Source of the DNA: Verrucomicrobiota bacterium
GTDB lineage: Bacteria; Verrucomicrobiota; Verrucomicrobiae; Chthoniobacterales; UBA10450
Length of the DNA: 11,189 bases
Assembly: GCA_005887855.1 (NCBI GenBank)
Contig: VBQB01000097.1
Location: 1 to 11,189 of the forward strand
Reading direction: 5' to 3'
The notes below the pieces were generated by a model. The model searched no databases. It was not told where the DNA came from and saw only the letters and a list, made by a program, of their open reading frames with translations. The translations under genes and the position numbers were made by a program. Below, one piece after another: positions 7,535 through 11,189 of this stretch. Within the stretch, counting starts at the first letter, position 1, and each line of letters begins with the position of its first letter.

Positions 7535-8089
7535 TCACGTAACCAGGACCGTGGTCAATGCCACTAGCACAGCCACGACTCCCGCCAAAATTCCAGCAAA
7601 CCAGAATCTGCGATCTCGGGTCAGCAAAGTGATGGAACTGAGGACGAGCGCCAACTCACAAAACAGCTCGCCCAGATCGAAGCGGTTAGCTTTGCTTTGC
7701 GCGCGTTGGCTCTCAACCTCCAGCCGCCGCCCTTCGGCTGTGTCTTGCCCTTCTTGATTCTGATAGCGCTTCATCTCGATCTTGATTTTTTCTTTTAACG
7801 CAACAGCCTGAGCGGTGTTGGCGGCAGCGAGTACATCAAGCATGCCAAGGAACACCGCATCCGCGTGTTCTCGCGTCTTGTTGCCGACCAACTCTGCCTT
7901 CCAAAAGTTTGCCCGTGTGTGCGCAAGCAGCACTCCATTGTGCGCGCGATGACCCAACATCGAGAAAGCACCCAACGCTACCGCCAGGATTGCCATGGCC
8001 AGCGATACCGGAGCCAGCGTCTTATCTGCATGCGTCAGCTCTGCGCGCTCGTGGGCTTCATGAATCTTGAGAGCATCTTGTTCAGACAT
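7535..8089 (-). CDS. DUF4337-type membrane protein
   Basis: A 184-residue protein whose layout matches DUF4337: one N-terminal membrane segment (about 25-46, LAPVSLAMAILAVALGAFSML), a long charged helical region (about 55-135, with KEKIKIEMKRYQ and RRLEVESQRAQSKANRFD, possibly coiled coil), and two closely spaced C-terminal segments (139-157 and 162-183) separated by a basic TRDRRF turn. The helical part begins NGVLLAHTRANFWKAEL, similar to the LLAQ-A-WAYYQAK pattern of that family. The biochemical role of the family is not known; it probably sits in the inner membrane. ATG 8089 is preceded by a weak GGACGAG. The gene follows the terminator of the second sulfatase, so it probably has its own promoter in 8090-8165. 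Family assignment is from remembered pattern, not a search. Confidence 0.75.
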   Translation of the reverse strand: MSEQDALKIHEAHERAELTHADKTLAPVSLAMAILAVALGAFSMLGHRAHNGVLLAHTRANFWKAELVGNKTREHADAVFLGMLDVLAAANTAQAVALKEKIKIEMKRYQNQEGQDTAEGRRLEVESQRAQSKANRFDLGELFCELALVLSSITLLTRDRRFWFAGILAGVVAVLVALTTVLVT

Positions 8090-8165
8090 CAGTCTCGTCC
8101 GCGCTTATTTCACCTTCTCGATGACGACCGCCGCGTGTTTCACCATCGAGGGGAGTTAGTCGAAT

Positions 8166-8196
8166 GAAAAGACGGGCGACTCCTGCGAGCCGCCCG
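8166..8196 (-). terminator. Rho-independent terminator of the CxAxR sulfatase
   Basis: On the minus strand, CGGGCGGCTC and GAGTCGCCCG form a 10-bp stem (one G-T pair) closed by a GCAG tetraloop, directly followed by TCTTTT. It starts about 19 bases after the sulfatase stop at 8215. This separates the sulfatase from the DUF4337 gene transcriptionally, at least in part. Confidence 0.8.
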
Positions 8197-8214
8197 CCGT
8201 GAAGGTCATTTGCG

Positions 8215-9891
8215 TTACTGGCCGGTGCCTTTGGCGGCCGCCTGCGCCTGTTCCATCTTTTTCGCCATCTCCGCTTTGACGGCGTCAAGATTGAAACTCG
8301 CGCCTTTCTGCATCGGCGGGTATTCAAGGAAGGTTTGGAGTTCCTTGCCCATCACCTGCTGGACGAAGACAAAGCGCCAGAATTGGAACTTGAACCAATC
8401 GAAGTATTGCTGCGCCCCTTCTTTCGTCCCATTGTTGGGCCAGCCCTGGCGCTCGAAAGGATCGAGACGCAGATTGATCAGATAGGGCACGTCAACGTGC
8501 GTTTTTTCACCCAGCCAGCCTTGGGGTTGGTCGATGAAACGAAACTTGTAGTCATCAATGCGCACCGCGCCGACTGTGCTTTCGCCGAGGTAGTAGATTT
8601 CGTGACGGTTCGATGGGCCTTTGCCGGTGATGGCGTCCATCTGATTATAGCCGTCCAGGTGGTTTTTGTAAGTCCGGTCGCCGAGTTTCACACCTTTGAG
8701 CAACTGATCGGTGATGTTCGGGTTGCCAGCGGCTGCGAGGAAGGTGGGGAACCAGTCCATGCCGGAGAAAATGCCGTTCTGAACGGAGTCTGCTGGGACG
8801 TGGCCGGGCCAGCGCAGGATTGCCGGCACGCGGAAGCCGCCCTCGAGAACTGTTCCCTTGGACTGCGCGAAGGGCGTGGTGCCGCCATCGGGCCAGGTGA
8901 AGAGTTCAGTGCCGTTGTCGGTGGTGAAGACGACAATGGTGTTGTCATCCAAGCCAAGGTCCTTGAGCTTCTGCATCACCAAACCAATATCGTCATCGAG
9001 CTGAGCCATGCCGGCTTCCTCTTCTGACCAGCCATTCTCCGCGTTGCGCATCTTCTCGTACTTGTCGGAAAGATGGGTGACGATGTGCATGCGTGTCGGG
9101 TTCAGCCAGCAGAAGAACGGCTTACCGTCCGTTTTGGCCTTTTCGATGAACTTCAAAGCGAGATCGCGAATCTCATTATCGACGGTCTTCATCCGCTCGG
9201 GATAAAGAGTACCGGCATCCTCGATTTTTTGTTTGCCGATCTTTCCCCAGCGTGGCATGTCAGTGGTATCATCCGTAGTGGTCGCCCAGGAATGGACCAT
9301 GTTGCGCGGGCCGACTTTATCCAGAAGATCCTGCGGGTAGTTGGGATGTGCCGGGTCTTCCATCGCGTCCAAGTGATACAGGTAGCCGAAGAACTCGTCG
9401 AAGCCGTGGACAGTAGGCAGGAACTCATTCAAATCGCCGAGATGGTTCTTGCCGAACTGGGCAGTTGCATAGCCCTGCGCTTTGAGTGCAGTGGCGATCG
9501 TGCAAGCCTGTGCGGGGATTCCGATTTTGGCTCCCGCCTGGCCGACTGTGGTCATGCCTGTGCGGATGGGAAGCTCGCCCATGATGAAGTTCGCGCGGCC
9601 CGCCGTGCAGCTTGCCTCGGCGTAGTAATCGGTGAACAACATGCCTTCCTTGGCCATCTTGTCGAGGTTCGGCGTCTTGCCGGCCATCAGGCCGCGATGG
9701 TAGGCGCCGATGTTCCACATGCCGATGTCATCGCCCATGATGAAAAGGATGTTGGGTTTCTTGTCTTGCGCCTGGGCTGGAGCAACCACGCTGAAAAGCG
9801 CAGCCGTGGCCATAAGCAACGACAAGCCGTTGTAACTTAAGTTTCGTTTCATTTTGGGTTTCTTGTTATTTGGTTTTGGGTTTGTTCTCAT
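8215..9891 (-). CDS. Secreted sulfatase with CxAxR motif
   Basis: A 558-residue type I sulfatase of the alkaline-phosphatase fold. Active-site elements are Asp54-Asp55 (MGDDIGMW), the modification motif CTAGR with Cys95 and Arg99, GKNHLGD with Lys148 and His150, TRMHI with His269, DNG with Asp325-Asn326, and Lys345 (SKGTVLEGG). The motif has Ala where most cysteine sulfatases have Pro. A signal peptide is clear: basic start, hydrophobic NGLSLLMATAALFSVV, cleavage likely after APAQAQ. ATG 9891 is supported by GGAG seven bases upstream; an internal ATG at 9852 lacks one. The substrate cannot be told; candidates are aryl or carbohydrate sulfate esters. The gene upstream is a clear paralogue (shared NPxRMHI, DNTIVVFTTDNG, WPG and PPxQ...AS-NL blocks), so the pair arose by duplication. 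It ends in a strong hairpin terminator. Confidence 0.94.
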   Translation of the reverse strand: MRTNPKPNNKKPKMKRNLSYNGLSLLMATAALFSVVAPAQAQDKKPNILFIMGDDIGMWNIGAYHRGLMAGKTPNLDKMAKEGMLFTDYYAEASCTAGRANFIMGELPIRTGMTTVGQAGAKIGIPAQACTIATALKAQGYATAQFGKNHLGDLNEFLPTVHGFDEFFGYLYHLDAMEDPAHPNYPQDLLDKVGPRNMVHSWATTTDDTTDMPRWGKIGKQKIEDAGTLYPERMKTVDNEIRDLALKFIEKAKTDGKPFFCWLNPTRMHIVTHLSDKYEKMRNAENGWSEEEAGMAQLDDDIGLVMQKLKDLGLDDNTIVVFTTDNGTELFTWPDGGTTPFAQSKGTVLEGGFRVPAILRWPGHVPADSVQNGIFSGMDWFPTFLAAAGNPNITDQLLKGVKLGDRTYKNHLDGYNQMDAITGKGPSNRHEIYYLGESTVGAVRIDDYKFRFIDQPQGWLGEKTHVDVPYLINLRLDPFERQGWPNNGTKEGAQQYFDWFKFQFWRFVFVQQVMGKELQTFLEYPPMQKGASFNLDAVKAEMAKKMEQAQAAAKGTGQ

Positions 9892-9898
9892 GATTTTT

Positions 9899-9902
9899 CT
9901 CC
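9899..9902 (-). promoter_or_regulatory. Shine-Dalgarno of the CxAxR sulfatase
   Basis: GGAG on the minus strand, seven bases before ATG 9891. It decides the longer start over the internal ATG at 9852, and is one of the few good ribosome binding sites in the window. Confidence 0.7.
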
Positions 9903-9936
9903 GATCGTACTGGCTATGTCTATTTGCTGAGGGGAA

Positions 9937-9964
9937 GCGGGCGGTCCGTTTTCGAGCCGCCCGC
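9937..9964 (-). terminator. GC-rich hairpin after the right-edge sulfatase
   Basis: On the minus strand, GCGGGCGG and CCGCCCGC pair over 8 bp, then after one mismatch three more pairs close an AAAA loop. Only a weak TTCCCCT follows, so termination may be partial and some transcript may read into the next sulfatase. The hairpin begins about 30 bases after the sulfatase stop at 9995. Confidence 0.6.
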
Positions 9965-9994
9965 CGTCGTTATCAATCCTAGGATGGCGATCGA

Positions 9995-11189
9995 CTATTG
10001 GCTCGGATGGTCCTTGCTCATCTCCCGCACCTGATCGAGCACTTGTTCGAGGTTGTAGCTCGCCGCTAACTGGAGCGGCGGGAAGTCGATGTAGGACATG
10101 AGTTCCTTCTGCCACAGGAGCTGGCCGATGGGCAGGAGGTTCCAGTCATACAAGTACGCCGTGCTCGGGGAGGCCAGGGCTCCGCCGGCCGCCAGCGCGC
10201 CCTTCTGTTCTGCCCCGACGTTATTCTCGAACGGATCGCGCATGATGTTCTGGATCTGAGTCCAGTGGAAGGTCGTCGCCGGATTAAGTGCAGCGAGGCC
10301 GGTCGAGCCCATCATGGTGTAGTAGAACTTCCAGTTCTTGTAGCGCACCGCCGAGGGATCGCGACCCTGGTAGTAGAAGAAATACTCGCGATTCGACTTT
10401 TCCGACTTTCCGGTGACGTAGTCGATCTGGTTGAACCCATCGAGTTTGGTCTTCACGATGCCCTTGTATTTGCCCGCCATGATCTGTTTGTTCAGCTCAT
10501 CACCCTTCAGCCCGCCGGCGATTTCCACGAACGTGGGCACCCAGTCCAACGAAGAGAACATTTCTTTGAAGATGGTGCCCGGCTTGACGACGCCCGGCCA
10601 GCGGATGACGCACGGAGCGCGCATGCCACCCTCCCAGGTCGACAGTTTCCCGGCTTTGAACGGGGTGACGCCGCCGTCCGGGAAGGTTTGAACCTCGGCA
10701 CCGTTGTCGGTGGTGAAGACGACGATGGTGTTGTCGAGTTGGCCCATGTCTTCGAGCTTCTTGAGGACGAGGCCGATGTTGTCGTCCATCTGCTTCATGC
10801 CGGCTTCGTTGATACCCCAATCCTTGCCGCCCTTTTCGCCCATCATGTCCAGATATTTCTGCGATAGCACGGTCGTGATGTGCATGCGGGCCGGGTTGTA
10901 CCAGACGAAGAACGGCTTGTTAGTCTTCTTGGGATCATTGCGGTCGAGGAAGTCAATCACATGGGAGGAGATTTCCTCGTCCACCGTTTTCGAGCGCTCG
11001 AGGGTGAGCGGACCTTCATCCTTGCCCGTCTGGTTCTTCGCCGTGCCGTCGGAGGACTTCATCCAAAGGACAGGGCGCGGCGGGGTCATGCAGGTGCCGG
11101 TCTTCGGGTCAACACCGCCCGGTGGGTTCGAGATCCCAGGGATCGGAATCGTTGTGCACGGCGGCACAACACCCTGTTCGGTCGGGCTC
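9995..11189 (-). CDS. Sulfatase, N-terminus outside window
   Basis: The last 397 residues of a sulfatase are visible; the reading frame stays open through the right edge, so the N-terminus with the modification motif is missing and cannot be judged. Visible conserved blocks are NPARMHITTVLS (catalytic His), MDDNIGLVLKKLEDMG, DNTIVVFTTDNGAE (metal-binding Asp-Asn), GKLSTWEGGMRAP (active-site Lys), VIRWPG, and SLDWVPTF. The C-terminus (FPPLQLAASYNLEQV) matches that of the downstream CxAxR sulfatase, so the two are tandem paralogues, though clearly diverged. A proline-rich insertion near the visible start (PPCTTIPIPGISNPPGG) includes two cysteines about 17 residues apart that could pair in the periplasm. 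GTG 11167 is an internal codon, not the true start. The stop is TAG, with 103 bases to the next gene. Confidence 0.93.
   Translation of the reverse strand, partial: SPTEQGVVPPCTTIPIPGISNPPGGVDPKTGTCMTPPRPVLWMKSSDGTAKNQTGKDEGPLTLERSKTVDEEISSHVIDFLDRNDPKKTNKPFFVWYNPARMHITTVLSQKYLDMMGEKGGKDWGINEAGMKQMDDNIGLVLKKLEDMGQLDNTIVVFTTDNGAEVQTFPDGGVTPFKAGKLSTWEGGMRAPCVIRWPGVVKPGTIFKEMFSSLDWVPTFVEIAGGLKGDELNKQIMAGKYKGIVKTKLDGFNQIDYVTGKSEKSNREYFFYYQGRDPSAVRYKNWKFYYTMMGSTGLAALNPATTFHWTQIQNIMRDPFENNVGAEQKGALAAGGALASPSTAYLYDWNLLPIGQLLWQKELMSYIDFPPLQLAASYNLEQVLDQVREMSKDHPSQ

Noticed and set aside
8335..9027. Plus-strand open frame of 230 codons
   Set aside because: Antisense to the sulfatase metal-binding region, no independent start signal or domain.
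9073..9840. Plus-strand open frame of 255 codons
   Set aside because: It lies wholly antisense to the complete sulfatase, whose motifs are unmistakable; the translation shows no recognisable domain and reflects high-GC codon structure.
10265..10867. Plus-strand open frame of 200 codons
   Set aside because: Mirror of the right-edge sulfatase coding frame; no support beyond length.
11165..11167. GTG as the start of the right-edge sulfatase
   Set aside because: The frame is open to the edge, and a protein starting there would lack the whole catalytic N-terminal half, so this is an internal codon of a truncated gene.

Overview
The window looks like bacterial chromosome from a soil or aquatic member of the Planctomycetota/Verrucomicrobiota group, with Verrucomicrobiota favoured. 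The grounds are several secreted sulfatases plus their maturation enzyme, genes with weak or no Shine-Dalgarno sequence, a DUF4337 protein, and a multi-PAS kinase. This assignment is inference from gene content, not from a marker gene. Every supported gene is on the minus strand, so transcription runs from the right edge to the left. No RNA gene, CRISPR array, insertion sequence or integrase is visible.

In transcription order: (1) the C-terminal part of a sulfatase, cut by the right edge (9995-11189), ending in a GC-rich hairpin; (2) a paralogous complete secreted sulfatase with a CxAxR active-site motif (8215-9891), ending in a strong hairpin plus T-tract; (3) a DUF4337-type membrane protein (7535-8089); (4) an unnamed protein with about four membrane segments (6957-7469); (5) an exported HAD-superfamily phosphatase (5846-6841); (6) a short broken gene that appears to join the start of a DUF3300 gene to the tail of a DUF2950 gene (5446-5687); (7) a soluble PAS-PAS-GAF histidine kinase (3265-5280); (8) a large secreted arylsulfatase with a CxPxR motif (668-3169); (9) 31 bases later, a formylglycine-generating-enzyme homologue with a signal peptide, cut by the left edge (1-636).

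The common theme is hydrolysis of sulfate esters, and perhaps phosphate esters, outside the cytoplasm. Sulfatases need a cysteine converted to formylglycine, and the FGE homologue directly downstream of the CxPxR sulfatase is the natural converting enzyme. The kinase just upstream could control that pair, but no response regulator lies in the window. The DUF4337, four-segment and HAD genes sit between the two sulfatase groups and could be envelope partners; nothing in the sequence proves this.

The most notable points are the DUF3300/DUF2950 deletion scar, the mosaic composition of the large sulfatase (GC-rich signal peptide on a GC-poor body), the exported FGE, the two motif types (CxPxR and CxAxR) in one locus, and the tandem sulfatase paralogues that share part of their terminator hairpins.
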